From Bacteroidales bacterium (GTDB taxonomy: Bacteria > Bacteroidota > Bacteroidia > Bacteroidales > UBA3663): DNA of 64,000 nt. Shown here one piece after another: positions 1-8,567 of the stretch (positions within the stretch are counted from its first letter, which is position 1; each line of letters opens with the position of its first letter). The translations under genes and the position numbers were made by a program. The stretch is taken from the NCBI GenBank assembly GCA_017618715.1, contig JAFZTS010000024.1, forward strand, positions 45,895-109,894, given 5' to 3'. The notes beneath the pieces were generated by a model. That model was not told the origin of the DNA and ran no database searches. It saw nothing but the letters and a program-made list of their open reading frames with translations.

Positions 1-42
1 AATATCACACAATTAACACATTATTAATATTAACTATTTCAC

Positions 43-1620
43 ATGAAACCGAACAAATTGTTTCTTGTCGCCGGGCTCCTCGCAGCTTCGGTGATCGGGT
101 TTTCATCATGTGGTGACGATGACGATTGGGGTCAGGTCGATGGATTAGCACCGACCATGAACCTTACTTCGACACACATCAAGACGGCTACCGGCCGTAC
201 GTTCACCATCTCCGGAAACCTAACGGACAACGACGGTATTGCAACGGTCAGGCTCTATTGTCCGGAACTCTACCTCAACAAGACCATCGATATCATCGAT
301 ATCTATGGTGAACCCCTCAAGTCTTATGACCTGAATTATTCGTTCCCGATTTCGGCAAGTGAGACGGGCGACAACTTCAATGTTGTTGTCACTGTGACCG
401 ACGTTGTCAACCAGACACAGACCGGCACGGTACTGATCACGATGGACGGCGACTTCGAGAACCCCGCATTCTCGACGGCTCCCGGCAGCGAGGTGACTCT
501 CATCATGAAGGCTCGCACCACCTACAGCCTCAACATCTCGGTGACCGACGACCAGGCCCTCGACTACATGACCGTTCAGATTCCGGGCATCGACCCCTAC
601 AACGAGCCCGTGACCATCAATTGCGGTGGTGGCAAGAAGTATGATTACACCGACAAGGTGACCTTCCCCAATGTCGAGACCAGCTACAAGCTCTTCCTCA
701 CCGTAGTCGATAAGGAAGGAAAGAAGACCTCCAGCGAAAGCACCATCAGCGTCACCAGCGAGGTGCCCGACTATCCGAACCTCTGGCTCTCGGATGTCGA
801 GACGGCTGCCGAGCTCAACTCCGACATCTTCGGTGTGCCTCAGTATGTCGATCATGCCATCGACGTGGCTGGCGATTCCATCCCCTACACCTATGTCGCA
901 CGTTACTACAACCAGAAGGCAGGCACCAAGGTATGGTTCCTCGGACAGAAGACCGACTTCAGCCCCATCTGCTACGGTTGCGATGCTACCGACAACACCC
1001 TCCTTTCCGACGACGAGGAGACGATGCAGCCCATCACCCTCAACGAGGCAGGTGTTTACTATCGCATCACCATCAACATCAAGACCTACACCATGACCAC
1101 CGAGACCTATCCGATCAGCGAGGCACTCTCGGCAGCTCGTGTTGACCTTTACAACACCGCAGCATTCGACGTCTGGGGCGATGGTGGCAGCTGGCTCTAC
1201 AACTTCTCGTTCGGTTACCTCAACAGCGGTCCTTCGGGCGTCATCAGCTTCACGCAGGATGCTACCAACCCGAACCTCTTCTACCTTGAGGAGCCTCTTC
1301 AGTTCGATGCCGACAACAACCTCCAATCGAACGATGGCGGTTACAACACCAACTTCATCATCCACAACTTCCACCCGGGTGGCTGGTGGGATGTGGTATG
1401 CTGGAAACCCAACAGCTCTACCGATCCCGAGTTCTGGCCCTGGTGGGGCAACAACTCACAGCTCAATACGGAGGGTTGGGAGGATTGGCCCGGCTATTAC
1501 ACCGTCCGTACTCAGGGCGATAAGTGGTGCAAGGTACCCGTTCCGTCCAACAAGTTCGGTCAGTATCGCCTCTGGTTCGATTCCCACCTCGAGCGTGCTA
1601 AACTCGTGCCAGCCAAATAA
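43..1620 (+). CDS. Surface glycan-binding lipoprotein of PUL-1 (SusE/F-like position, Ig-like domains)
   Basis: A 525-residue lipoprotein. The N-terminus is a lipoprotein signal ending FSSC, followed by GDDDDW. An acidic run after the cysteine is the usual Bacteroidetes signal for export to the outer face of the outer membrane. Residues about 35-135 read as an Ig-like fold with the phrases FTISGNLTDNDGIATVRLY and VVVTVTDVVNQT, similar to DUF4625-type domains; a second Ig-like unit follows to about 245. The C-terminal half is rich in Trp, Gly and Asn (GGWWDVVCWKP, WPWWGNN), as expected of a carbohydrate-binding face. The gene ends 24 nt before susC, so it probably belongs to the same operon. 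I infer a glycan-capture role; the ligand is unknown. Its promoter lies outside the window. Confidence 0.7.
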   Translation: MKPNKLFLVAGLLAASVIGFSSCGDDDDWGQVDGLAPTMNLTSTHIKTATGRTFTISGNLTDNDGIATVRLYCPELYLNKTIDIIDIYGEPLKSYDLNYSFPISASETGDNFNVVVTVTDVVNQTQTGTVLITMDGDFENPAFSTAPGSEVTLIMKARTTYSLNISVTDDQALDYMTVQIPGIDPYNEPVTINCGGGKKYDYTDKVTFPNVETSYKLFLTVVDKEGKKTSSESTISVTSEVPDYPNLWLSDVETAAELNSDIFGVPQYVDHAIDVAGDSIPYTYVARYYNQKAGTKVWFLGQKTDFSPICYGCDATDNTLLSDDEETMQPITLNEAGVYYRITINIKTYTMTTETYPISEALSAARVDLYNTAAFDVWGDGGSWLYNFSFGYLNSGPSGVISFTQDATNPNLFYLEEPLQFDADNNLQSNDGGYNTNFIIHNFHPGGWWDVVCWKPNSSTDPEFWPWWGNNSQLNTEGWEDWPGYYTVRTQGDKWCKVPVPSNKFGQYRLWFDSHLERAKLVPAK

Positions 1621-1644
1621 ATAATCTTGAAATAGTATAACAAC

Positions 1645-4600
1645 ATGAAAAAATATTTGTTTACGCTCTGTCTGGCACTATTCGGCTTTGTCGCCTTTGC
1701 CCAGCAGCGAACAATCAGTGGTACTGTCATCGACAATCTCGGTGAGCCACTACCCGGCGTCAATGTCGTGGTGAAAGGTACCACCAATGGTGTGACCACC
1801 GACTTCGATGGCAATTACACGATCCAGGTGTCGTCACACGACATCCTCGTCTTCTCGTTCATCGGTTATGAACCTCAGGAGCAGAACGTCGGCAACAAGA
1901 CGCTCCTCAATGTGCGCCTCGAAGAAGATCAGCAGATTCTCGACGACGTGGTTGTCGTAGGTTACGGTGTAGTTAAGAAGAGTGACCTTACCTCGTCCAT
2001 TTCGACCATCAAGGGCGACGAGATCATCAAGAGCACCACAGGCAACGCCATGAACGCCCTCCAGGGCAAGGTCAACGGTGTGCAGGTGGCCAGCGCTGGT
2101 TCGCCAGGCGCTGCTCCGAAGATCCTCGTTCGTGGTGTCACCACCGTCAATGGTTCCGACCCCCTCTACGTCGTCGATGGTATGCCTATTTCGGGCAACA
2201 TCAACTTCCTCAACAACAACGATATCGAATCGATGGAAGTCCTGAAGGACGCTTCAGCATCGGCCATCTACGGTACCCGTGGTTCGAACGGTGTTATCCT
2301 CATCACCACCAAGAAGGGCAAGGCTGGTATGCCGAAGTTCAATTTCAGCGCTTCTGCAGGTTTCCAGACCATCAGCAACCCCGATATGGCAGGTGCAGCT
2401 GAATATGAGAAAGTCTATACCACACGCTATACCAACGACAAGCGTGAGGGTGGCTTCATCCCCAGTTCCTACGATACCGATTGGTGGAACGAGGTGGTCA
2501 ACAAGACGGCGCTCGTCCAGAACTATCAGCTCAGCTTCAGCGGCGGTACTGACAAGTTCCTCTACAATGTCAGCTCAGGCTATTTCCGCCAGCATTCGCA
2601 GTATGATTATGGCTACTACGACAAGTTCAACATCCGTATCAACACTGAATATACATTCAACAAGTACGTGAAGGCAGGCCTCGATATCGCTCCTCGTGTT
2701 GAGTCGTGGGACAGCACCCCCAACCAGATGTCTTCGGCCATGTCGATGGATCCATCTACCCCCATCTTCAAGGACCAGAGCCTCTGGGGCGACAACGTCT
2801 ATAGCAACTACGAGCGTTCGCACAATAACGAGACTTGGAACCCAGTGGCTTCCATCGCCCGTGCTGACGGTCATGGCCGCAACTACGGTGTCATCGTCAA
2901 CCCATATCTACAAATCAATCCAGTCAAGCAACTCACCCTGCGCACCCAGTACAGTGCCTATGCACGCTTCCAGCGCAGCGACGACTTCACGCCGCAATAT
3001 ACCATCGACTCGGCTCACGAGTTCAATGAGTTCAGCGACGTCAGCCGCACCATCAACGAGTACTTCGACTACAACTGGACCAACACAGCCACCTACATCG
3101 ACACCTTTGCCGACAAGCACAACGTCACCTTGATGGCAGGCTTCACCATGGAGCGTTACAGCAATGTCTATGTCACAGGTTCGCGCGAGAATACGCCTAA
3201 CGACGCCCGTGCCCTTCGTCAGGTCAGCGCCGGTCAGCAGAACCAGCAGTCGAGCGGCAACGCCGGCTACAACACCCTCGTGTCGTGGCTTGGTCGTCTG
3301 ATGTACAACTACGACAACCGCTACTACCTCACCGCAACCATCCGTACTGACGGTTCGAGCCGCTTCCCCGCTGGCAGCAAGTATGCCACCTTCCCCTCGG
3401 CCAGTGCAGCATGGAACTTCAGCCATGAGCCGTTCCTCGACGGCCTCGACTGGCTCTCCAACGGCAAGCTTCGTTTCGGCTGGGGCCGCGTAGGTAACCA
3501 GGAGATCAGCAACAGCGCCACCATGACCTTGCTCGGTGCCGCCGACTATGTGCTCAATGGCGAGCGCGTCCTCGGTTCCACCGTCTCGTCGGTAGGTAAC
3601 ACCGACCTGAAGTGGGAGACCGTCGAGGACTTCAATGTCGGCCTCGACCTCGCTTTCTTCAACAGCCGTCTCGAAGTCATTGCCGACGTCTTCCAGAAGA
3701 AGTCGCACGACATGCTCTATCAGCGCGAGAACCTCCTCATCCTCGGCTATCCCGCCTGGAACTCCGCCATCTGGATGAACATCGGCTCGATGAAGGCCAC
3801 CGGTTGGGAACTCTCGTTCAACTGGAAGGACCAGAAGGGCGACTGGAACTATAACCTCGGCGTCAACCTCTCCAGCGTGCGCAACAAGGCCGTCAAGTTC
3901 ACAGGTGAAGGCAGCCCTGTTTATACAGGCTCTGTCTCTGGCGTCAACGGTTCCATTATCCGCAACGAGGAGGGTGGTCTCATCAGCCGTTTCTATGGCT
4001 ACGAGACCGACGGCATCTTCCAGAACTGGGAGGAGGTTTATGCCCACACCAACGAATACGGCACACGCATCCAGCCTACTGCCCAGCCTGGCGATATCCG
4101 CTTCGTCGATCGTAATGGCGACGGCAATCTCAACGAGGACGACCGCACCTTCATCGGCAATCCATATCCCGACCTCATGGTAGGTATCAACCTGTCGGGT
4201 GGCTGGAAGAACTGGGACCTCGCACTCAACTTCTACGGCACGTTTGGCAACGATATCTTCAACTCCAACAAGCAGTTCTACAGCGGCCTCAATGGCTCGA
4301 ACGTCTTTGCCGGAACATTCGACAAGGTATGGAATGGCGAGGGTACCTCCAACGACATTCCTCGTCTTTCGGTCAGCGACAACAACCAGAACTATGCTCG
4401 TGTCAGCGACTTCTATGTCGAGGACGGTTCCTACATGCGCTGCAAGCAGATCCAGCTCGGCTACACCCTTCCCAAGAGGGGCTTCTTCAAGGAGCATGTG
4501 CTGCGCTTATACCTGACAGCTCAGAATCCGTTCACCATCACCAGCTACAGCGGCATGGACCCCGAGCGTCCAGCCTACGACGGCAGTGTCATCGAGACGG

Positions 4601-4665
4601 GTATCGACAAGATCGCTTATCCTTCTCCTCGCACCTTCCTCTTCGGTCTTGACTTCAACTTCTAA
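1645..4665 (+). CDS. susC: SusC-type TonB-dependent outer-membrane glycan transporter (PUL-1)
   Basis: A 1006-residue SusC/RagA-type porin that imports oligosaccharides across the outer membrane using TonB energy. The signal peptide ends AFAQQ. It is followed by a carboxypeptidase-regulatory-like domain (GTVIDNLGEPLPGVNVVVKGT ... FIGYEPQ), a TonB-box-like stretch DDVVVVGYG near residue 105, the plug domain (VRGVTTVNGSDPLYVVDGMP, then IESMEVLKDASASAIYGTRGSNGVILITTKKG) and a 22-strand barrel ending TFLFGLDFNF with a C-terminal Phe. The length is normal for the family. susD starts 20 nt downstream, so the two are surely co-transcribed. The substrate is not visible in the sequence; neighbouring GH30 and GH2 enzymes suggest a galactose-rich glycan. 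Confidence 0.96.
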   Translation: MKKYLFTLCLALFGFVAFAQQRTISGTVIDNLGEPLPGVNVVVKGTTNGVTTDFDGNYTIQVSSHDILVFSFIGYEPQEQNVGNKTLLNVRLEEDQQILDDVVVVGYGVVKKSDLTSSISTIKGDEIIKSTTGNAMNALQGKVNGVQVASAGSPGAAPKILVRGVTTVNGSDPLYVVDGMPISGNINFLNNNDIESMEVLKDASASAIYGTRGSNGVILITTKKGKAGMPKFNFSASAGFQTISNPDMAGAAEYEKVYTTRYTNDKREGGFIPSSYDTDWWNEVVNKTALVQNYQLSFSGGTDKFLYNVSSGYFRQHSQYDYGYYDKFNIRINTEYTFNKYVKAGLDIAPRVESWDSTPNQMSSAMSMDPSTPIFKDQSLWGDNVYSNYERSHNNETWNPVASIARADGHGRNYGVIVNPYLQINPVKQLTLRTQYSAYARFQRSDDFTPQYTIDSAHEFNEFSDVSRTINEYFDYNWTNTATYIDTFADKHNVTLMAGFTMERYSNVYVTGSRENTPNDARALRQVSAGQQNQQSSGNAGYNTLVSWLGRLMYNYDNRYYLTATIRTDGSSRFPAGSKYATFPSASAAWNFSHEPFLDGLDWLSNGKLRFGWGRVGNQEISNSATMTLLGAADYVLNGERVLGSTVSSVGNTDLKWETVEDFNVGLDLAFFNSRLEVIADVFQKKSHDMLYQRENLLILGYPAWNSAIWMNIGSMKATGWELSFNWKDQKGDWNYNLGVNLSSVRNKAVKFTGEGSPVYTGSVSGVNGSIIRNEEGGLISRFYGYETDGIFQNWEEVYAHTNEYGTRIQPTAQPGDIRFVDRNGDGNLNEDDRTFIGNPYPDLMVGINLSGGWKNWDLALNFYGTFGNDIFNSNKQFYSGLNGSNVFAGTFDKVWNGEGTSNDIPRLSVSDNNQNYARVSDFYVEDGSYMRCKQIQLGYTLPKRGFFKEHVLRLYLTAQNPFTITSYSGMDPERPAYDGSVIETGIDKIAYPSPRTFLFGLDFNF

Positions 4666-4685
4666 CAGATTATTGCCGAACTATT

Positions 4686-6344
4686 ATGAAAAAGACATTT
4701 CTATATCTCGCTGCCCTCGCTACTGCTGCCTCAGCTACCATCGCTTGCGATGACTTTCTTGAGGAGACAGTCAACGGTCAGCAGACCCTCGATTCATATT
4801 TCGTAACCGAGGACGAGGCCACTTCCTACCTCAACGGTTGCTACAATGCACTGACCTTCTACGGCTGGTGGCAGATCCAGAACTTCTGGATCATGACCGA
4901 CATGTGCTCTGATGACATGTGGATGGGCAACCTCTCACAGAGTCAGGGCGACTACTATTCCCTCGCCCATTATCAGGGCGTAGGTCAGTCCAACGGCCCG
5001 CTCAACAACTACTGGATGCACCGCTATAAGGGAATCCTTTCGTGCAACGTCGCCATCAACCGCATCCCCAACGCGCACTTCCAGGACACCCAGAAACAGG
5101 AGCGCTTCATCGCCGAAGCCAAGTTCCTGCGCGGATACTTCTATTTCGACCTGGTGCGCAACTTCGGCGGTGTGCCCATAGTCAACGACTTCATGATGCC
5201 CGAAGACGTCGAGGGTATCACCCGTTCTTCAGCTTCCGAGGTGTGGGCTCTTGTCGAACAGGACTTCCGCGATGCTGCTGCCGTTCTTCCTGAGCGCAGC
5301 CAGTATCCTTCGTCCGACCTCGGCCGTGCCACCAAGGGCGCTGCCTTGGGTTACCTCGGCAAGTCGCTTGTCTATCAGGAGAAGTGGCAGGAAGCCGCTA
5401 CCATCCTCAAGCAGGTCATCGACTCCAAGCAGTATGAGCTGATGGAGGACTTCGGTGACGTCTGGAACGTCGATACCAACAACAACAAGGAGTCGCTCTT
5501 TGAGATACAGACCACCTTCAACGAGACCTATGCCCTTGGCAACGCCCTCTCGGTGGTCAGCGCCAACCGTACTGAGGTCAACGATGGCTGGGCCTGGGGT
5601 CTGCCTACCAGCGACCTCGAGCAGGCCTTCATCGACGAGGGTGACTACGAGCGTCTCAGGTGGACCATCATCAAGACCGGTGCAACCGAGATTGCAGGCG
5701 AGGACGACTTCGCCGAACTCGTCGCCGACCAGTATGCAGCACAGTCCAACCAGCACTCCGACATGATTGAGGGCACCTACTACATCTCGCCCGACGTTCA
5801 CAAGTCGGCACGTGTGAGCCGCAAGCTCTACATTCCCTACAAGAAGCGTCCGTCGAAGTGGAGTCAGGACTTCATCCCGCTCGATATCCGTCTGCTTCGC
5901 TATGCCGACATCCTCCTGCTCTATGCTGAGGCTTGCAACGAACTGGGTAACGACTCCGAGGCTCAGTGGGCACTCAACCAGGTGCGCAACCGTGTCGGTC
6001 GTGACAATGTCACCTCGACGGGCAACACCCTCAAGCAAGCTATCCGTACCGAACGTCGCCTCGAGCTCGCCCTCGAGTACAACCGCCTCTACGACATCCG
6101 TCGTTGGGAGTCCATCAAGAACCCTGGTCATAAGGTTATCGCCGAGATCTTGGGTCCCAATGGCTCGTTCGTCAAGCGCAATACCAACGTGCTGACAGCC
6201 GACCCATACGAGTATGCTGCCACCAAGGAGCCAAGCGACAAGGGTAGCACCTTCGACGAGAGCCGCGACCTCCTCTTCCCAATCCCGCTTTACGAGATTG
6301 AGCACTCCAACGGTTCCATCACCCAGAACCCCGGTTGGAACTAA
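4686..6344 (+). CDS. susD: SusD/RagB-type surface glycan-binding lipoprotein (PUL-1)
   Basis: A 552-residue partner of the SusC encoded just upstream. It forms the lid that delivers oligosaccharides to the barrel. The lipobox is TIACDDF with acidic residues after Cys. The SusD N-terminal helical (TPR-like) region shows the family phrases YFVTEDEATSYLNGCYNAL and ERFIAEAKFLRGYFYFDLVRNFGGVPIV. The C-terminal part has RLLRYADILLLYAEACNELG, TERRLELALEYNRLYDIRRW and the closing LLFPIPLYEIEHSNGSITQNPGWN, all diagnostic. An intrinsic terminator follows at 6356, before the enzyme genes. Confidence 0.96.
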   Translation: MKKTFLYLAALATAASATIACDDFLEETVNGQQTLDSYFVTEDEATSYLNGCYNALTFYGWWQIQNFWIMTDMCSDDMWMGNLSQSQGDYYSLAHYQGVGQSNGPLNNYWMHRYKGILSCNVAINRIPNAHFQDTQKQERFIAEAKFLRGYFYFDLVRNFGGVPIVNDFMMPEDVEGITRSSASEVWALVEQDFRDAAAVLPERSQYPSSDLGRATKGAALGYLGKSLVYQEKWQEAATILKQVIDSKQYELMEDFGDVWNVDTNNNKESLFEIQTTFNETYALGNALSVVSANRTEVNDGWAWGLPTSDLEQAFIDEGDYERLRWTIIKTGATEIAGEDDFAELVADQYAAQSNQHSDMIEGTYYISPDVHKSARVSRKLYIPYKKRPSKWSQDFIPLDIRLLRYADILLLYAEACNELGNDSEAQWALNQVRNRVGRDNVTSTGNTLKQAIRTERRLELALEYNRLYDIRRWESIKNPGHKVIAEILGPNGSFVKRNTNVLTADPYEYAATKEPSDKGSTFDESRDLLFPIPLYEIEHSNGSITQNPGWN

Positions 6345-6355
6345 TCTTTGGTAAT

Positions 6356-6394
6356 ATGTTCAGGCCGTGTCTCCCATGGCCTGAACATTTTTTT
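6356..6394 (+). terminator. Intrinsic terminator between susD and the GH30 gene (PUL-1)
   Basis: The 11-bp perfect stem ATGTTCAGGCC / GGCCTGAACAT (6356-6366 with 6378-6388, 11-nt loop) runs into a T-tract ending near 6394. It starts 12 nt after the susD stop codon and lies upstream of the GH30 gene on the same strand. It should therefore cut enzyme expression relative to susC/susD rather than end the operon completely. I see no TAnnTTTG promoter between the hairpin and the GH30 start at 6409. Confidence 0.85.
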
Positions 6395-6408
6395 ATCTTT
6401 CTACTATC

Positions 6409-8526
6409 ATGAAGCATCTCATTCATACCATTTCTCTGCTGTTGGCGGTCTTCTGCGCTGCGTTGCTCGGCACCTCATGTGGCGGTGACGACGATCCCGT
6501 TGCCGACGAGACGCTGTCGGTCAGCCCCGCTTCGGCGACGATAGGGCAGGATGGAGGCACCTTGGCGCTCACCGTCCTCTCCTCGCGTGTGCCCACGGTG
6601 ACCAGTTCTGCATCGTGGATCACCACAAGCAATCGCGCCGTCATCGATGGTGGCTATACAGTCAACATGTCGGTGGCTGCCAATCCCGATGCTCAGGACC
6701 GTAGCGCCACGCTCACCGTCACCGCTGGCAGTCTGTCCCGCACCGTACAGGTGACTCAGTCGGCAGCCGACGTGCTCAAGGTCGAGCCTTCGACCATCAC
6801 TATCGACGACCAGGAGCAGACCTTCGACCTCACCGTCACCACCAATGGCGTGCCGCAGGTCAGCATCGATGCAGGCTGGATCACCCAGACCGCATCGACG
6901 GCAACAGATAAACGCTCCTTCCATGTTGATGCCAACACGGGCGCAGCCCGCAGCGGCACCATCACCTATACCCTCGGCAGCCTCAAGGCGACGGTCACCG
7001 TCAACCAAGGGCAGGCAGTCCTCACCGGCACCATCGATCCGTCGCTCACCTATCAGACCATCGAGGGCTTCGCAGCGTCCGACTGCTGGGCTCCGGCCGT
7101 CATCGGTAAGTATTGGACCGGTTCACGCGACGGCATTGCTGAACTGCTCTTCTCGCGCGAAGTCGAAGGCAATCAGCCCAAGGGCATCGGCCTGTCGATG
7201 TGGCGCAGCAACCTCGGTGGCGGTTCTGCCGAACAAGGTCTCGACAGCAACATCGGCGTCGAGAACGGTGCCAATGGCTACAACTACTATCGTCGTGGCG
7301 AGAGCTACCTCAACGACGACCTGTCCTACGACTGGTCACGTTGCGAAGGACAGCGTTTCTTCCTCGACAAGGCGAAGGACTATGGCGTCGAGAGCATCGT
7401 CCTCTTCAGCAACTCGCCCAACGTGCAGTTCACGCGCAACGGCAAGGCATACAGCAACAGCGGACATTCGTCCAACCTCAAGCCCGACTGCTACGACGAC
7501 TTTGCAGCCTATATGGCAAAGGTAGCAGCGCAGTACATCGGCTGGGGCTATCCTGTCACCCACATCTCGCCCGTCAACGAGCCGCAGTACACCTGGGACG
7601 GTCACGACCAGGAGGGTTCGGGCTGGAGCAATGCCGAGATCGCCAAGCTCACCAAGGAGCTCGATGGCGCCCTCGATAGCGAAGGCCTCTCCGGTGTCAA
7701 GATCCTGCTCGGTGAGGCAGGCGACTGGGAATATGCCTACAAGACCAAGAACCCCAACGATTGTTCGAACTGCATCTATGCATTCTTCAACGCTGCGAGC
7801 GAGACATACGTGGGCAACCTCAGCCACATCGCACCCGTCTATGGTGCACATAGCTATTGGACCGACGGCACATGGAACGGCATGCGCAGCGTGCGTCAGT
7901 CGGCACGCGACAAGGCCGTCGAGAACGGCATCGGACTCTGGCAGACCGAATGGAGCATGCTGGGCGACGGCTACAGCGAGTTCCCGGGCTACGAGAACAG
8001 CAACGAGATGGACATCGCCCTCGTGATGGACAAGGTGATCTACAACGACCTCACCGTTGCAGGTGTGTCGTCGTGGAGCTATTGGACTTCGATGGACGTG
8101 AGCCGTTGGAGCCAGCTCGACCGCTTCATGCTCATCGACTTCACGCCCGCAGGCGGCACCTATAGCGTTGATCTCTCGGGCGAAGGCACCTACAAGGCCG
8201 ACGCCACGCTTTGGGTGCTCGGCAACTACAGTCTCTTTGTGCGTCCGGGCTTCAAGCGCATCGACGTCGATATTCCCAATGCCGACCGCACATTCTTCGG
8301 CACGGGCTTCATCGCACCCGACGGCAACCGCATCGTTGTGGTGATGAGCAACCTCAGTGCAGCCTCGATGGACGTACGCCTTCACCTGAAGGGCGTCGCT
8401 CCTAAGTCGCTGAGCTCCTACACCACTACGCTCAAGAAACACCTGCAGCAGCAGTCACTCGACTCCTCCCGTTCCGAGTTCTCCCTCGAACCCAGCAGCG
8501 TCACCACTTTCGTTTTTGACCTTTGA
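6409..8526 (+). CDS. GH30-family glycoside hydrolase with two N-terminal BACON domains (endo-beta-1,6-galactanase-like?)
   Basis: A 705-residue lipoprotein (lipobox GTSCGGDDDP, acidic, so probably surface-exposed). Residues about 35-115 and 120-205 are two BACON domains, with the pattern (L)SVSPASATIGQDGGTLALTV ... ASWIT ... LTVTAGSLSRTVQVTQ and its repeat. The catalytic part is a GH30 retaining hydrolase: the acid/base is Glu391 in HISPVNEPQYTW, and the nucleophile is Glu514 in LWQTEWSMLG. A beta-sandwich typical of GH30 closes the protein. The phrases SNSPNVQFT, NLKPDCYDDFAAYM and NEPQYTWDGHDQEGSGWSN look closer to endo-beta-1,6-galactanase-like GH30 members than to GH30_8 xylanases, but that is from memory. 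The neighbouring GH2 genes agree with a galactan substrate. Confidence 0.85.
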   Translation: MKHLIHTISLLLAVFCAALLGTSCGGDDDPVADETLSVSPASATIGQDGGTLALTVLSSRVPTVTSSASWITTSNRAVIDGGYTVNMSVAANPDAQDRSATLTVTAGSLSRTVQVTQSAADVLKVEPSTITIDDQEQTFDLTVTTNGVPQVSIDAGWITQTASTATDKRSFHVDANTGAARSGTITYTLGSLKATVTVNQGQAVLTGTIDPSLTYQTIEGFAASDCWAPAVIGKYWTGSRDGIAELLFSREVEGNQPKGIGLSMWRSNLGGGSAEQGLDSNIGVENGANGYNYYRRGESYLNDDLSYDWSRCEGQRFFLDKAKDYGVESIVLFSNSPNVQFTRNGKAYSNSGHSSNLKPDCYDDFAAYMAKVAAQYIGWGYPVTHISPVNEPQYTWDGHDQEGSGWSNAEIAKLTKELDGALDSEGLSGVKILLGEAGDWEYAYKTKNPNDCSNCIYAFFNAASETYVGNLSHIAPVYGAHSYWTDGTWNGMRSVRQSARDKAVENGIGLWQTEWSMLGDGYSEFPGYENSNEMDIALVMDKVIYNDLTVAGVSSWSYWTSMDVSRWSQLDRFMLIDFTPAGGTYSVDLSGEGTYKADATLWVLGNYSLFVRPGFKRIDVDIPNADRTFFGTGFIAPDGNRIVVVMSNLSAASMDVRLHLKGVAPKSLSSYTTTLKKHLQQQSLDSSRSEFSLEPSSVTTFVFDL

Positions 8527-8567
8527 TTTCTATCCCATCATTGTTATTTATAAATATATTGATAATT